Below, piece by piece: positions 45,485-56,404 of a stretch of DNA of 64,000 nt. The notes below the pieces were generated by a model. The model was not told where the DNA came from. It ran no database searches and worked only from the letters and a program-made list of their open reading frames with translations. The number at the start of each line of letters is the position of its first letter. The first letter of the stretch is position 1. Made by a program: the position numbers and the translations under genes. The stretch is taken from assembly GCF_030503435.1 (NCBI RefSeq), contig NZ_JAUKPO010000013.1, forward strand, positions 151,062-215,061, given 5' to 3'. The DNA is from Rhodocytophaga aerolata. GTDB lineage: Bacteria; Bacteroidota; Bacteroidia; Cytophagales; 172606-1.

Positions 45485-46069
45485 TTGTTAAAATCTGCTT
45501 ATACTGACAATTTAACCGAAGCCGGATTAGATGAAGCCGGAAGAGGGTGCCTGGCAGGCCCGGTTATGGCTGCAGCTGTTATACTTCCTAAAGATTTTTT
45601 CCATCCTTACCTAACCGATTCCAAACAACTCTCCAGGAAACAGCGTGATATCTTCCGGGTGCAAATAGAAAAGGAAGCCATCAGCTGGTCGGTAGCACAA
45701 GTATCTAGCCTGGAAATAGATCAAATAAACATTCTCAATGCCAGTTTTCTGGCCATGCACCGGGCAGTAGATACCCTACTTGTGCAACCCGAATTATTAT
45801 TAGTCGATGGCAACCGTTTTACTACGTATCCCTTTATCCCTCATATTTGTATCGTAAAAGGAGATGCCAAGTATTTTGCTATTGCGGCAGCTTCTGTACT
45901 GGCCAAAACCCACCGAGACGAACTTATGGAACAATTGGCTAAAGAGTGTCCGCACTATGGCTGGGAGAAGAATGCCGCTTATCCTACGGTTTATCACCGG
46001 AAAGCAATCCAGCAACATGGAATAACTCCCTATCACCGCTTGAGCTTTAATTTAAAGGAATTATCATAA
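45485..46069 (+). CDS. rnhB: Ribonuclease HII
   Basis: 194 residues, usual length. The catalytic carboxylates are present: D16-E17 in [14 protein letters not shown], Asp in LLLVDGNRF and Asp in AKTHRDELM. It ends with the family block [19 protein letters not shown]. It removes ribonucleotides from DNA and RNA-DNA hybrids. The start is a TTG: no ATG lies upstream in frame, and [19 protein letters not shown] aligns with the normal N-terminus. Confidence 0.93.
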   Translation: MLKSAYTDNLTEAGLDEAGRGCLAGPVMAAAVILPKDFFHPYLTDSKQLSRKQRDIFRVQIEKEAISWSVAQVSSLEIDQINILNASFLAMHRAVDTLLVQPELLLVDGNRFTTYPFIPHICIVKGDAKYFAIAAASVLAKTHRDELMEQLAKECPHYGWEKNAAYPTVYHRKAIQQHGITPYHRLSFNLKELS

Positions 46070-46141
46070 GCCATAAAAAATGTTTTACTTTGTAACTGGT
46101 AATTTTCATAAGCTCAATACCAATTAGTAAACAACTAGCCA

Positions 46142-47260
46142 ATGATTTCAGATAACACGTTGAAAAAAGTCCCTTTGCATGATAAACATGTAGAGCTTGG
46201 AGCCAAGATGGTGCCCTTTGCAGGGTATTATATGCCGGTCCGCTATTCGTCAGATATAGAAGAGCACACGACTGTCAGGAATGGGGTAGGCGTGTTTGAT
46301 GTTTCGCACATGGGAGAGTTTCTTATCAGCGGTCCACAGGCTTTGCCGCTGATACAGAAGGTAACCACAAACGATGCCGCTAAATTAGTAGATGGCAAAA
46401 TTCAATATTCTTGTTTACCAAATGATTGGGGAGGGATCGTAGATGATTTGCTCGTGTACCGTATAGCTGAAGAGGAATACATGCTGGTGGTGAATGCATC
46501 TAATATAGAAAAAGACTGGAACTGGATTCAATCTCAGAATACCGAAGGTGCGCAGATGATTAATATTTCGGATCAAACATGTCTGTTTGCTGTTCAGGGT
46601 CCTAAGGCTTCTCAAGCTCTGCATTCATTAACTGAAGTGAATCTGGCTGGCATGGACTATTACACATTCGTGAAAGCAACCTTTGCTGGAATAGAAGATA
46701 TACTTATTTCGGCTACCGGTTATACCGGAGCCGGCGGATTTGAAATTTATGTGCCCAATGAGTATGCCTTACTGGTTTGGGAAAAAATTTTCGCTGCAGG
46801 AGCACCCTACGATATCAAACCTATCGGCCTTGGAGCAAGGGATACCTTACGGCTGGAAATGGGATTCTGCCTGTATGGGAATGATATAGATGATACAACT
46901 TCTCCTCTAGAGGCAGGATTAGGTTGGATTACAAAGTTTACCAAAGAATTTACAAATGTTAAACATTTTCAGGATCAGAAAACCACTGGCTTGCAGAAAA
47001 AACTGGTTGCTTTTCAAATGATAGACAGAGGCATCCCCAGAAGCCATTATGAAATTGTGAATGAAAAAGGAGAAAATATCGGAGTAGTTACTTCAGGCAC
47101 CCAGTCTCCTTCCCTAAGCATTGGTATTGGTATGGGTTACGTGAAGTCAGCGTATAGCCAGCCTGATTCAGAATTCTATATAGTGGTGCGAAATAAGCCT
47201 TTAAAGGCAAAAGTTGTAAAATTACCATTCTATAAAAAAGCACCTTCTTCTGCTTCCTAA
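46142..47260 (+). CDS. gcvT: Glycine cleavage system T protein (aminomethyltransferase)
   Basis: 372 residues. Motifs: [17 protein letters not shown] near the start, [11 protein letters not shown] (folate-binding region), [16 protein letters not shown] and [20 protein letters not shown]. It transfers the methylene group from the H-protein aminomethyl arm to tetrahydrofolate, releasing ammonia. The P and H genes are not in this window. It is followed after 52 bp by comB on the same strand. Confidence 0.94.
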   Translation: MISDNTLKKVPLHDKHVELGAKMVPFAGYYMPVRYSSDIEEHTTVRNGVGVFDVSHMGEFLISGPQALPLIQKVTTNDAAKLVDGKIQYSCLPNDWGGIVDDLLVYRIAEEEYMLVVNASNIEKDWNWIQSQNTEGAQMINISDQTCLFAVQGPKASQALHSLTEVNLAGMDYYTFVKATFAGIEDILISATGYTGAGGFEIYVPNEYALLVWEKIFAAGAPYDIKPIGLGARDTLRLEMGFCLYGNDIDDTTSPLEAGLGWITKFTKEFTNVKHFQDQKTTGLQKKLVAFQMIDRGIPRSHYEIVNEKGENIGVVTSGTQSPSLSIGIGMGYVKSAYSQPDSEFYIVVRNKPLKAKVVKLPFYKKAPSSAS

Positions 47261-47312
47261 AACAGTTATTTTATAAAACACAGACATTACCATATTCCTT
47301 ACACAACATTCC

Positions 47313-48029
47313 ATGAAACTAATTGATATATGTCTTACGCCTGAACTTTTGCATTTGTATAGTGTAAAGGACAGAGTAGTTGTAGTAGTAGATATTCTAC
47401 GGGCAACTTCATGTATGACAACCGCCTTTGCCCATGGGGTAGAAAAAATTATTCCAGTAGCTACTCTAGAGGAATGCAGAGCATTGCAAAACCAGGGCCT
47501 TTTAGCTGCTGCGGAACGGGATGCAAAAAAAGCCGATGGTTTCGATTTAGATAATTCGCCATTTAGCTATATGGATGAGAAATTAATTGGGCAAACCATT
47601 GCCATGACTACCACAAACGGCACGCAAGCAATTACTAAATCTAAAGAAGCTATTCAGGTAATTATTGGATCGTTCTTGAATAAAACCGCTATTATTAATT
47701 ATCTGCAGTCCCAGCCCCACCATGTGTTAATTCTGTGTGCCGGATGGAAGGGTAGGGTAAACCTGGAAGATACGCTGTTTGCAGGTGCCGTAGCCGATGA
47801 ATTGCGCGATGGATTCACTATTGAAGATGATGCATCGCTTGGGGCACTCACTATTTATTCTTGTATGAAGTACAATATGTTGAAGTCAATGGCATCATCT
47901 TCGCATGTAAAACGCTTACATAGGCTTAATCTGGCAAAAGATATTGAATTCTGCATCAGAGAAGACTTATATAATGTAATACCTGTTTTGGAAGGAGATG
48001 GGTTAGTCAAAATGAAACTCCCTTACTAG
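47313..48029 (+). CDS. comB: ComB-family 2-phosphosulfolactate phosphatase
   Basis: 238 residues. Family blocks: VVVVDILRATSCMTTAFAHG, VEKIIPVATLEECRAL, AMTTTNGTQAITKS and CAGWKGRVNLEDTLFAGAVA. The named reaction, dephosphorylation of 2-phosphosulfolactate, belongs to coenzyme M synthesis in methanogens. Bacteria with the gene generally lack that pathway, so the substrate here may be another sulfonate or phosphoester; in Bacteroidota a link to sulfonolipid precursors is conceivable but unproven. No other sulfonate gene is nearby. Confidence 0.85.
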   Translation: MKLIDICLTPELLHLYSVKDRVVVVVDILRATSCMTTAFAHGVEKIIPVATLEECRALQNQGLLAAAERDAKKADGFDLDNSPFSYMDEKLIGQTIAMTTTNGTQAITKSKEAIQVIIGSFLNKTAIINYLQSQPHHVLILCAGWKGRVNLEDTLFAGAVADELRDGFTIEDDASLGALTIYSCMKYNMLKSMASSSHVKRLHRLNLAKDIEFCIREDLYNVIPVLEGDGLVKMKLPY

Positions 48030-48219
48030 TTTGTTGATATAAATATAGTTATGTTAAGTAGAGAAGATATTCATTTGTGCATAAAATCAACAAACTATAT
48101 CAGTTGGTACATATGTAGTAAATATCCATTACCTTTATTTAGTGCCTGTTAACAAATTAGTATACTGTGAGTTATTTTACGCTTAATAAACTCATTGCAT
48201 TTCCTGATACTATAAAACA

Positions 48220-48786
48220 ATGAAATATTTTTTCATACTGCTAATCAGTATACTCATTCTAGGTGAAGGTTGCCGGCCTCCCAGATGCCCTTTGCCTAAT
48301 TGTTATGTGCGGATGAAACACCGCCATGGAGGAGAGAACTGGAAAGCCGCTTCCGCACCTTCCGATTTCGATCCAGACCGCAATCCTAATGCTAACCGCG
48401 GAAAAGAATTCAGAGGGGTGCCTTGGTGGAAGAAAAATAAGAATCCTAAAATTGGTGACGGATATAAACCTGGGTATAAATACGATTACCGGAAGCCTAA
48501 GCCTAAAAAGCAACGGAAAAAGAAAGATTTACCAGAAGAGCAAGCGCCTGCAATGGAAGAAGATCAGCTAAGCGAAGAAGAGTCAATGGAGGGCGACCAA
48601 CCCAAGGAAGAAGGAGACATATCAGCGCAACCTCAGGAAGAAAGTGTTACCGAACAGGAACCTAAAAAGAAGAAAGGTTTGTTTAGAAAAAGGGAGAAAA
48701 AAGAAAAGCAAAAAGATGCTGAAAAACCTGTAATTGAAGAGCCTGAAGAGGAGAAAAAACAAGAAAAAGAGGCAGACGGATTTTAA
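48220..48786 (+). CDS. Hypothetical lipoprotein with Lys/Glu-rich tail
   Basis: 188 residues. Lipoprotein signal MKYFFILLISILILGEGC (Cys18), followed by a short Cys/Pro segment (RPPRCPLPNC) and a conserved-looking core with RGKEFRGVPWWKKNKNPK. From about residue 90 the chain is low-complexity, alternating Lys-rich and Glu-rich blocks (PKPKKQRKKKDLPEEQ), likely disordered in the periplasm. Function unknown; it precedes gyrA on the same strand by about 100 bp. Confidence 0.75.
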   Translation: MKYFFILLISILILGEGCRPPRCPLPNCYVRMKHRHGGENWKAASAPSDFDPDRNPNANRGKEFRGVPWWKKNKNPKIGDGYKPGYKYDYRKPKPKKQRKKKDLPEEQAPAMEEDQLSEEESMEGDQPKEEGDISAQPQEESVTEQEPKKKKGLFRKREKKEKQKDAEKPVIEEPEEEKKQEKEADGF

Positions 48787-48890
48787 AGCAAAACACTATT
48801 TCTTAGTAGCTTTTTCTCATTGTATTATCATGTTTTTGCAATTAAAATCACTAAATTGCAACTTAAACTTTAAATTGTTTTACACTGTAC

Positions 48891-51548
48891 ATGGCAGAAA
48901 AAGAAAATATAATATCCATCAATATAGAAGATGAAATGCGTGGTGCATACATTGATTATTCAATGTCTGTGATTATATCCAGAGCACTACCTGATGTAAG
49001 AGATGGGTTAAAACCAGTTCACCGGCGGGTGTTGTTTGGAATGGCTGAACTGGGGGTAAATTATAATAAACCTTATAAAAAGTCAGCAAGAATAGTAGGG
49101 GAAGTATTAGGTAAGTATCATCCACATGGCGATTCCTCTGTATACGATACGATGGTACGTATGGCGCAGGAATGGTCGCTCAGGTATCCCCTGGTAGACG
49201 GTCAGGGTAACTTTGGTTCAATAGATGGTGATTCTCCGGCGGCTATGCGTTACACCGAAGCCCGTCTAAAGCGCATTGCAGAAGAAATGCTGACCGATAT
49301 TTACAAAGATACAGTTGATTTTCAACCAAACTTTGATGACTCCTTAACAGAACCATCCGTATTGCCTGGCAAAATACCTAACCTTCTGGTTAATGGCACT
49401 TCTGGTATAGCTGTCGGGATGGCAACCAATATGGCTCCTCATAACCTGACAGAGGTTATTGATGGAATAGTAGCCTATATTAATGACCCGGAAATTACCA
49501 TAGCCCAGTTGATGGAGTTTGTAAAAGCCCCGGATTTTCCGACTGGAGGCACTATCTATGGCTATCAGGGGGTAAAATCGGCTTTTGAAACAGGCAGAGG
49601 CCGCATTGTTATGAGAGGAAACGCCACCTTTGATACAACGCCTACCGGCAAAGAGCAGATCATTGTTACTGAGATTCCATACATGGTGAACAAAGCCAGT
49701 ATGATTGAAAAAACAGCACAATTGATCAATGAGAAAAGAATAGAAGGTATTTCCGATATACGGGATGAATCTGACAGGGATGGACTCCGGGTTGTATACG
49801 ACCTAAAAAAAGATGCTGTGCCAAATGTGGTACTTAATAATCTGTACAACTATACCCAGTTGCAATCCTCCTTTGGTGTTAACAATGTTGCCCTTGTCAA
49901 AGGACGTCCGCATACACTTAATCTCAAAGAACTGATTAAGTATTATGTCGAGCACCGTCATGAAGTTGTTGTTCGCCGTACCAGATACGAACTGAAAGAA
50001 GCCCAGAAGCGTGCACATGTGTTGGTAGGATTGCTGATTGCTTTAGATAATATTGATAAGGTTATTTCGCTCATACGTGCTTCCCGTGATCCGGAAGAAG
50101 CTAAGTTTGCGTTAATGCGTGGCGAAGGCTTTGACACAAGCAGAGTGTTGAGCCAGTTAAATATGCTTTCTGCTTCCAACGAAATTACTCCATCTGATAA
50201 TGGGCATTCCAGCACAGAAGGTAATATTTTGTCAGAAATTCAGGCCAAAGCCATTCTAGATATGCGTCTGCAAAGGCTCACTGGCTTGGAGAGAGATAAA
50301 ATAGAGAAAGAGTTTGAAGAAGTATTAGCTTTTGTTAATTATCTGCAGGAAGTACTGGCCAATGAATCCTTACGGATGAAAATCATTACAGACGAACTGT
50401 TAGAGTTAAAAGAACGCTACGGAGATAAACGTAGAACCCAGATTGTGCTTGCGGCTGACGAGTTTACCATGGAAGACATGATAGCTGATGAGCCAATGGT
50501 TATCACTATTTCGCATGCTGGGTACATTAAGCGTACCCCATTGGTGGAATACCGTACACAGGGCAGAGGGGGCGTAGGTTCAAGGGGTGTTTCTACCAAA
50601 GATGATGACTTTACGGAGCATCTTTTTGTTGCTTCCATGCATAATTATCTGATGATTTTCACCGAAGGAGGTAAAGTGTTCTGGTTGAAGGTATATGCCA
50701 TTCCGGAAGGTAGCAAAACCGCCAAAGGGCGTCCGATACAGAACTTAATACAGATAGATTCGGATGATAAAGTCCGTGCAGTAATCAATGTTAAAAACCT
50801 GGATGATGCTGATTATGTAAATAATAATTACTTGATCATGTGTACGCAGAAAGGGACTATTAAGAAAACTTCCCTGGAAGCCTACTCAAGACCCCGTCAG
50901 GCAGGAATAAATGCTATTACTATTAATGATGGAGATCGATTATTAGATGTAGCCCTCACAAATGGCAGCAATGATATAGTGCTTGCACTTCAGTCAGGCA
51001 TGGCCATCCGTTTCGACGAATCCCGTGTGCGGCCGATGGGCAGAGTAGCAGCAGGTGTGAGAGGTATATCATTATCTGAACCAGATGATAAGGTAGTTGG
51101 TATGGTGTGTATCAACCGTTCCGATGCCCAGCTGCTGGTAGTATCTGAAAAAGGGTTTGGTAAACGTTCGTCTATCGAAGATTACCGGATAACTAACCGG
51201 GGCGGGAAAGGCGTTAAAACATTTAATATTTCCGATAAAACAGGATATCTGGTAGCTATTAAAGAAGTAACCGACTCTGATGAGTTGATGATCATTAATA
51301 AATCAGGTATCACTATCCGGATGGAAGTATCAGATTTACGGGTAATGGGCCGGGCTACGCAGGGTGTAAGACTGATCCGGTTGAACGAAAACGATGAAAT
51401 TTCATCTGTTGCCAAGATTGAAAAATTAGAAGAATCCGTTGTTGCAGATGAGTTAACTAACAACACAAATACTAATGGCGTAAATCATGTATTGCCAGAC
51501 GAAAATGAGTTATCACTGTCAGACGATGATTTGTCCGAAGAAGAATAA
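48891..51548 (+). CDS. gyrA: DNA gyrase subunit A
   Basis: 885 residues. The catalytic tyrosine is Y121 in [14 protein letters not shown]. The quinolone region [19 protein letters not shown] keeps the susceptible-type Ser83 and a tyrosine next to it. The C-terminal domain begins with the GyrA box [14 protein letters not shown], needed to wrap DNA and supercoil; this separates it from parC at 10971. The tail is acidic. gyrB is not in this window. A TPR gene follows after 59 bp and is closed by a strong terminator, so the two are probably co-transcribed. Confidence 0.95.
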   Translation: MAEKENIISINIEDEMRGAYIDYSMSVIISRALPDVRDGLKPVHRRVLFGMAELGVNYNKPYKKSARIVGEVLGKYHPHGDSSVYDTMVRMAQEWSLRYPLVDGQGNFGSIDGDSPAAMRYTEARLKRIAEEMLTDIYKDTVDFQPNFDDSLTEPSVLPGKIPNLLVNGTSGIAVGMATNMAPHNLTEVIDGIVAYINDPEITIAQLMEFVKAPDFPTGGTIYGYQGVKSAFETGRGRIVMRGNATFDTTPTGKEQIIVTEIPYMVNKASMIEKTAQLINEKRIEGISDIRDESDRDGLRVVYDLKKDAVPNVVLNNLYNYTQLQSSFGVNNVALVKGRPHTLNLKELIKYYVEHRHEVVVRRTRYELKEAQKRAHVLVGLLIALDNIDKVISLIRASRDPEEAKFALMRGEGFDTSRVLSQLNMLSASNEITPSDNGHSSTEGNILSEIQAKAILDMRLQRLTGLERDKIEKEFEEVLAFVNYLQEVLANESLRMKIITDELLELKERYGDKRRTQIVLAADEFTMEDMIADEPMVITISHAGYIKRTPLVEYRTQGRGGVGSRGVSTKDDDFTEHLFVASMHNYLMIFTEGGKVFWLKVYAIPEGSKTAKGRPIQNLIQIDSDDKVRAVINVKNLDDADYVNNNYLIMCTQKGTIKKTSLEAYSRPRQAGINAITINDGDRLLDVALTNGSNDIVLALQSGMAIRFDESRVRPMGRVAAGVRGISLSEPDDKVVGMVCINRSDAQLLVVSEKGFGKRSSIEDYRITNRGGKGVKTFNISDKTGYLVAIKEVTDSDELMIINKSGITIRMEVSDLRVMGRATQGVRLIRLNENDEISSVAKIEKLEESVVADELTNNTNTNGVNHVLPDENELSLSDDDLSEEE

Positions 51549-51607
51549 ATAATTCCTTTTTACATCTAAACTTAAACTATTCAATTCCAAAACCTTTTAT
51601 GAACATT

Positions 51608-52735
51608 ATGAAAAAGCTTATTTTTTTAAGTTTGTTTAACCTGGCTGTAGTTGGCGCTTTTGCTCAGGGTGGAGCAGTTACAAGTGCAGTTTCCTTCCAG
51701 CAACAGGGAGTACTTGATAAAGCAAAGGAGCAGATTGACAAAGCTACGGTACATGAAAAGACCAAAACAAAAGCTAAAACTTGGTATTATCGTGGAGAAA
51801 TATACAGAGGTATTGCATCTGATCAGACAGGCATGTACTCTAAACTGGATACCAACGCAACTATAGAAGCCTATGAAGCTTTTAAAAAGGCGGTAGAAGT
51901 AGAACCAGGAAGTTCATTTGCTAAAAAAGCAGAGGAAGGTTTAAAGCAAATGCACTTTTTTGCCGGTGCACACAAATACAAAAATGCCGATTATCAAAAC
52001 GCATTAGCGTTGTTTAATTTAGCCAGTGCCGCTTCACCGCAAGACACACTGCCTTTGTTATATGCCGGTATTACAGCCCAGCAAATAAAAGACTATGATC
52101 AGGCAGCTAAGAATTTTGAGAAACTGATCGAAATAGGTACTACTATGCCTGATATCTATACAACTTTGGCATCTATTTACAGAAGCCAAAATAAAAACGA
52201 TGAGGCATTAGAGGTATTGAAAAAAGGTACGCAGAAATTCCCTGAAGATAAAGCTTTAAAATCTGAAGAATTTAATCTTTACATTTCTACAGGTAAAACA
52301 GCTGAAGCCAAAGCTAATTTGGAAGAAGCTATGAAGCGCGAGCCAAACAATGCAACTTACTTTCTGAACTATGGTTTATTGTCAGAACAGACAGGGGAAC
52401 CACAAAAAGCTCAGGATAGCTATAAAAAAGCATTGGAGATCGATCCTAATAACTTAGATGCAAATTTAAGTATGGGCGTATTGCATTATAATAAAGGTGC
52501 TGATATCAGCAAAAAATTGAATGCGATGGATCTAAAGCAGTATCAGAAAGACGGTAAAAAGATGGAAGATCAAATGAAAGTGCATTTCAAAGAAGCGTTG
52601 CCATTCTTTCAAAAAGCATATTCTATTGATCAGACTAATCTGACTGTGCTTCAACCTTTAGTAAGTATTTATAAAGTACTTGAAATGAAAGAAGACGAAG
52701 CTAAAATACAGAAGCAAATAGAATCTCTAAATTAA
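51608..52735 (+). CDS. Exported tetratricopeptide-repeat protein
   Basis: 375 residues from the second ATG (51608), which gives a standard signal peptide (MKKLIFLSLFNLAVVGAFAQ); an ATG nine bases earlier is also possible. About six to seven TPR units follow, for example PDIYTTLASIYRSQNKNDEA and AQDSYKKALEIDPNNLDANL. A periplasmic protein-interaction scaffold without catalytic motifs. It shares a terminator with gyrA. Confidence 0.85.
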   Translation: MKKLIFLSLFNLAVVGAFAQGGAVTSAVSFQQQGVLDKAKEQIDKATVHEKTKTKAKTWYYRGEIYRGIASDQTGMYSKLDTNATIEAYEAFKKAVEVEPGSSFAKKAEEGLKQMHFFAGAHKYKNADYQNALALFNLASAASPQDTLPLLYAGITAQQIKDYDQAAKNFEKLIEIGTTMPDIYTTLASIYRSQNKNDEALEVLKKGTQKFPEDKALKSEEFNLYISTGKTAEAKANLEEAMKREPNNATYFLNYGLLSEQTGEPQKAQDSYKKALEIDPNNLDANLSMGVLHYNKGADISKKLNAMDLKQYQKDGKKMEDQMKVHFKEALPFFQKAYSIDQTNLTVLQPLVSIYKVLEMKEDEAKIQKQIESLN

Positions 52736-52758
52736 TAGAAGAGGCTGCTAATATTTAG

Positions 52759-52800
52759 TTAACAAAAAAAGGCTACAACGTTGTAGCCTTTTTTTGTTAA
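52759..52800. terminator. Terminator after gyrA-TPR genes (42-base perfect palindrome)
   Basis: Two 21-base arms pair completely: TTAACAAAAAAAGGCTACAA plus C, mirrored after it. The GC core GGCTACAAC/GTTGTAGCC is flanked by A7 and T7, so it works on both strands. It begins 24 bases after the TPR stop. Confidence 0.92.
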
Positions 52801-52987
52801 GATAGAATAGAAATGGTTGGGGGAGATAAACCTAAAATAACTACTTAACATAATATAAATTATATAACAATAATATATAGTTTAATTAAGATCAAGTAAC
52901 TCGTATATTACTATAATAGACCTTAGTATAAGGTAGCAGGTATATTAGCAATATATATATGATATATAAGTTCCTAATTTTGTAAGC

Positions 52988-54067
52988 TTATCTAAATACA
53001 AATCCATTTGGACCAATCGTTACATTAATAGAATCTAACGGAGCTCCAGTAGCAGTGTTAAATCTGATAACTTTTCCATCGCTTGAGAAACTTGCTTCAG
53101 CCCCGTATAAAATATCATCTACCGGATCAAGTCCAAGCCCATAAAATGATCTGCGGATTAATGGTGTAGCTGATAAAGTAGTTGAAGTAATATCATGTGT
53201 GTATACGGCACCAGCATAGGAATAATATAACCGTGATCGTTGGCCGTTAATCTGCAAATCTTCGGGTGAACTTATACTGGCAAACGCTAAGGTTAATTCA
53301 ACAGCTTGGGTCGCAGGATTTAGCCGCACTAATGAGCCAGCTGTGCTAGCTATTTCATCTATATAATCTGGTGGATTGTTATCATACACTTTTTTCCCAC
53401 CACACAATACCCAAAGCTTAACATTAGAATCAATTCTAAAATCTGACGGCGCATCGGCTACCGTAATATTTTTTTCAAAGGTTTCAGTAGATAAATTAAT
53501 AACTGAAAGAAAATTCTCACCACTATTTGCTACATAAATTTTGTTATCAATAATGGCTAATTGTTCAGGAAGCTTGCCTACTTCAATGGTTTTTAGTACA
53601 GTGTTGCTTGTAAGATCTATCACAGCAACCCGGCCATTGGATGAAAAACTTACCCATTCAGATACATAGCCTTTGCCATTGAGGGCAATCATGTATCTGG
53701 GTAATGCCAGGTTTTCTATCACACCCAAGCTTTCAAAAGTACTGGCATTAACGACCTCTATTTTATTGCTATTGTTGCATACTATATATCCGGTATTATC
53801 TATCACTGACATCGATTGTACTACGTCGCCTCCTAATGGGCGCTTGTTCACCGTTTCAAAAAGTTTATTGGTTACTGATTGTGTTGTTTTATTATAGTAA
53901 CTAATCTCCCCATTGGAGTTGTTGAAGCTACCTTCATTGATAATGAATACACCCCTCTCATACTCCCCTGCAGGTCCCCGATCACGGTCTTTTACACAAC
54001 TGCTAAGCAAGAAAGCAAGCGCCAGCTGAAATTGAACAAGTCTGAATACTGTGTTTTTTTTGTACAT
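52988..54067 (-). CDS. BtuG-like surface lipoprotein (DUF5074/YncE-type beta-propeller)
   Basis: 359 residues. Lipoprotein signal ending LLSSC, followed by the charged VKDRD, which resembles a Bacteroidota surface-export signal. The body is a YVTN/YncE-type seven-bladed propeller: GVFIINEGSFNNSNGEISYY, GVIENLALPRYMIALNGKGY and VIDLTSNTVLKTIEVGKLPE. In Bacteroides, BtuG of this type captures cobalamin and hands it to BtuB. Here the gene lies 11 bp after a BtuB-like receptor gene downstream of a cobalamin riboswitch, which supports that role. Orthology to BtuG itself cannot be proven from sequence alone. Confidence 0.8.
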   Translation of the reverse strand: MYKKNTVFRLVQFQLALAFLLSSCVKDRDRGPAGEYERGVFIINEGSFNNSNGEISYYNKTTQSVTNKLFETVNKRPLGGDVVQSMSVIDNTGYIVCNNSNKIEVVNASTFESLGVIENLALPRYMIALNGKGYVSEWVSFSSNGRVAVIDLTSNTVLKTIEVGKLPEQLAIIDNKIYVANSGENFLSVINLSTETFEKNITVADAPSDFRIDSNVKLWVLCGGKKVYDNNPPDYIDEIASTAGSLVRLNPATQAVELTLAFASISSPEDLQINGQRSRLYYSYAGAVYTHDITSTTLSATPLIRRSFYGLGLDPVDDILYGAEASFSSDGKVIRFNTATGAPLDSINVTIGPNGFVFR

Positions 54068-54078
54068 AATAGGTTTAG

Positions 54079-56052
54079 TTAATCAGAAAGTTTATTGGAA
54101 TTATTTGGTTTTGAATGAAAAAATAAGCTTAACCGCAGTTCTAGATTTCTGCCAGGCATGGGTCTGTTTTCCATATTCTGGTATAAAGTATTCGTCAGGT
54201 TATTTACCCGAGTGGAAAGTTCTACGGTGGTTTTGTGCCAGTAAAAAGATTTTGCAGCATACCAGTTAAGTAAGAAATAGGCGTTCAACCAGTCGGAATT
54301 ACTATTATTTGTGTACCGGAAACCGGTGTAGGCTACATTGGTACCCAGTGAAAAACCTTTAAAAGTTACTAAACTATGAAGTGTGCCCGTATGTAAGGGA
54401 ACATACATTAATTGTTTGCCAACCGTTTGGCCAGATAACTGGTAGGATTTACTAACGGTTGATTCAGTATAGGCATACATTGCACCTATAGAAGCATTCA
54501 CCGTTGAAGCATCTATTATCCACTTCGTAGACAATTCAAACCCACGCGGTTTCACCTGCATTATATTAGTAGGTGACCAATACCCTTGAGAAGTTGGCAG
54601 CCACTGTATCCAGTTATCTACGTTCATCGTGTACACTGTGAGTTCAGACACAACCTTACCTCTTTTATGTTGCCACTTATGGAGTAAGCCCTGTTCGTAG
54701 CTTCTGCCATTTTCTGGCTTAATGTGCGGATTGCCCCCCTGTTGCCAGAACCGTTCATTTAAAGTAGGAACCCGGTAACTTCTAGCAACATTTCCTTTGA
54801 GGGACAAATTGTGTAGTTGGCTATTCAGCAAAAAGAATTGATATCCTGCAGATGGTGTAAAGGGTGGATTAAAGCCATCAACGAAAGCTTGCCTTAAGTT
54901 GAGGTTGATGTTGAGTCTGGGATGCAGGTGTAGCTTGGTAAGCAAAAAGGCACTTGAACGGGTTTCAGTTTTGGGTTGGCCGTACCCGTCAACCTGGGCA
55001 TAAAACTGTTGTAGCTCTGCTCCCGCTTTAATGGTTACTTTATCTTTGAAGCTATATTCATGTTCAGCTTGCGATTGCAAGGTTTGAATAGCTGTTACTG
55101 ATTGTACTTGATCTTCGGAATACTTGAGCTTCTCATCAAAAAAGGCTACCCGGATGGTAGTATTGCCCAACGTATGAAACGTATTCCATTCAGCGGATAG
55201 ACGCAGATTTTTATCTAGTTGCGTAGCATTACGGTGGACAGCACCCATGGCAGGTGGAATGTGCCGGTAATTGTGAGTATACCATGCCCTAAGGGTTAGT
55301 AAGTTTTTGGAAGATAGCCAAGTTCCTACATCTTGTGTAAAACCATATTGTTGAAAGGAGGCATTTTCTTGTCTTTCGGTGGGCTTGCTGAATTTTGTAG
55401 TATTGCGAAAGGTAAAATTATTCTGGGCTTGCTGGTGAAATAGTTTTGTTTGTACAGACCATTTTAAATTGCTGAAGCCGGACTGAGCTGATGTGCTATA
55501 AAGCCCAAAGCTGCCAACTGTTTGTTGAATACCGGCAGCTACCCCTTTGCCGAATTGTAAGGGAGATGATAAAAGAATTGTTCCGCCAATGGCTCCAGAA
55601 CCATAGGTTGTACTGCTATTTCCGTGTTGGATATCGACTATATCTGAAGAAAATACTGGGATTGTAGCAAAATCTGTTTGTCCATTCGAAGGCTGTATAA
55701 TGTTAAACCCGTTCCATAGTACAGCTGTATGGGAAGCTGCTGTTCCCCTGAAAGAAATACTGGATAGCATACCTGGCCCATACGTTTTAAGATAAATTGG
55801 GGTGGCCATTTGTAAAACATCTGATAGGCTTCCTGTCCGGTACCAATGCAACGTGGTGGTGTCTAGGCCGGTTATTCTGCTTCCAGCTGAGTATTTTTCG
55901 GGACGTTTTGCCCGTACAATAATCTCTCTGATAGATTGAGTTTTAGCTATACTATCTATTTTTACTGTATGGTTCTGTGCATATACAAGCTGATTCTTGC
56001 TGAATAAAAAGCACAGGAAGCTTATGCCAATAAATAGAATACTTTTTTTCAT
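54079..56052 (-). CDS. btuB: TonB-dependent cobalamin receptor, BtuB-like
   Basis: 657 residues from the ATG at 56052, where MKKSILFIGISFLCFLFSKN starts a signal peptide (another ATG at 56073 is possible). The plug domain is present: IREIIVRAKRPEKYSAGSRI, SLSDVLQMATPIYLKTYGPG and SISFRGTAASHTAVLWNGF, ending with GSGAIGGTILLSS. The C-terminal barrel has TonB-receptor strands with VPTLNERFWQQGGNPHIKPE and the final NLELRLSLFF. The cobalamin riboswitch upstream and the BtuG-like gene downstream assign it to vitamin B12 uptake across the outer membrane. BtuCDF is not in this window. Confidence 0.9.
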   Translation of the reverse strand: MKKSILFIGISFLCFLFSKNQLVYAQNHTVKIDSIAKTQSIREIIVRAKRPEKYSAGSRITGLDTTTLHWYRTGSLSDVLQMATPIYLKTYGPGMLSSISFRGTAASHTAVLWNGFNIIQPSNGQTDFATIPVFSSDIVDIQHGNSSTTYGSGAIGGTILLSSPLQFGKGVAAGIQQTVGSFGLYSTSAQSGFSNLKWSVQTKLFHQQAQNNFTFRNTTKFSKPTERQENASFQQYGFTQDVGTWLSSKNLLTLRAWYTHNYRHIPPAMGAVHRNATQLDKNLRLSAEWNTFHTLGNTTIRVAFFDEKLKYSEDQVQSVTAIQTLQSQAEHEYSFKDKVTIKAGAELQQFYAQVDGYGQPKTETRSSAFLLTKLHLHPRLNINLNLRQAFVDGFNPPFTPSAGYQFFLLNSQLHNLSLKGNVARSYRVPTLNERFWQQGGNPHIKPENGRSYEQGLLHKWQHKRGKVVSELTVYTMNVDNWIQWLPTSQGYWSPTNIMQVKPRGFELSTKWIIDASTVNASIGAMYAYTESTVSKSYQLSGQTVGKQLMYVPLHTGTLHSLVTFKGFSLGTNVAYTGFRYTNNSNSDWLNAYFLLNWYAAKSFYWHKTTVELSTRVNNLTNTLYQNMENRPMPGRNLELRLSLFFHSKPNNSNKLSD

Positions 56053-56213
56053 GAATGAATTGAACTGAAACACTAAGCAGCATCCTACTTAGACTAATTC
56101 AAAACCATCAGAAAAAGCCAGCAAATAACAACAGGATCTAAGGTGATCGGTAGAGCCAGTACTTAGAAATGATTGTTACCTGATAACCTTTCACCCGAAA
56201 GTTCAGATACTAA

Positions 56214-56400
56214 GCAATTGGCAGGTCTCCTGGCTCACCATTTGTATCTGCCTTCCCATCCCCTTTAGGCGGAGAAAGTGGCTTAAAATAGATACAACAA
56301 ATTGTTGGTTTACAGTTGCGGGGACAGCACAGGTATTACACCTGTTTCCCTATTAAGCATTACTACTGAGGTTTAATTCAATGGTTAATGCACCAATTAC
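56214..56400 (-). ncRNA. Cobalamin riboswitch
   Basis: Reading the minus strand, the conserved core CTGTCCCCGCAACTGTAA and the closing B12 box GAGCCAGGAGACCTGCC are present in the right order. An AATTGG/CCAATT P1 stem joins the ends, and GGTGTAATACC forms an internal hairpin. It lies about 160 bases before btuB. There is no terminator between it and btuB, so control is more likely at translation initiation, with cobalamin turning expression off. Confidence 0.93.
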
Positions 56401-56404
56401 CCGG

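Noticed and set aside
48833..48859. TTTTTG and TAAATTGC before gyrA considered as a promoter
   Set aside because: The two parts are only 13 bp apart, too close for the Bacteroidota -33/-7 spacing, and the -7 match is imperfect.
52801..52987. TATA-rich stretch after the gyrA-TPR terminator, considered as a repeat or origin
   Set aside because: Only simple AT richness; no DnaA boxes, tandem units or GC-skew evidence could be seen.
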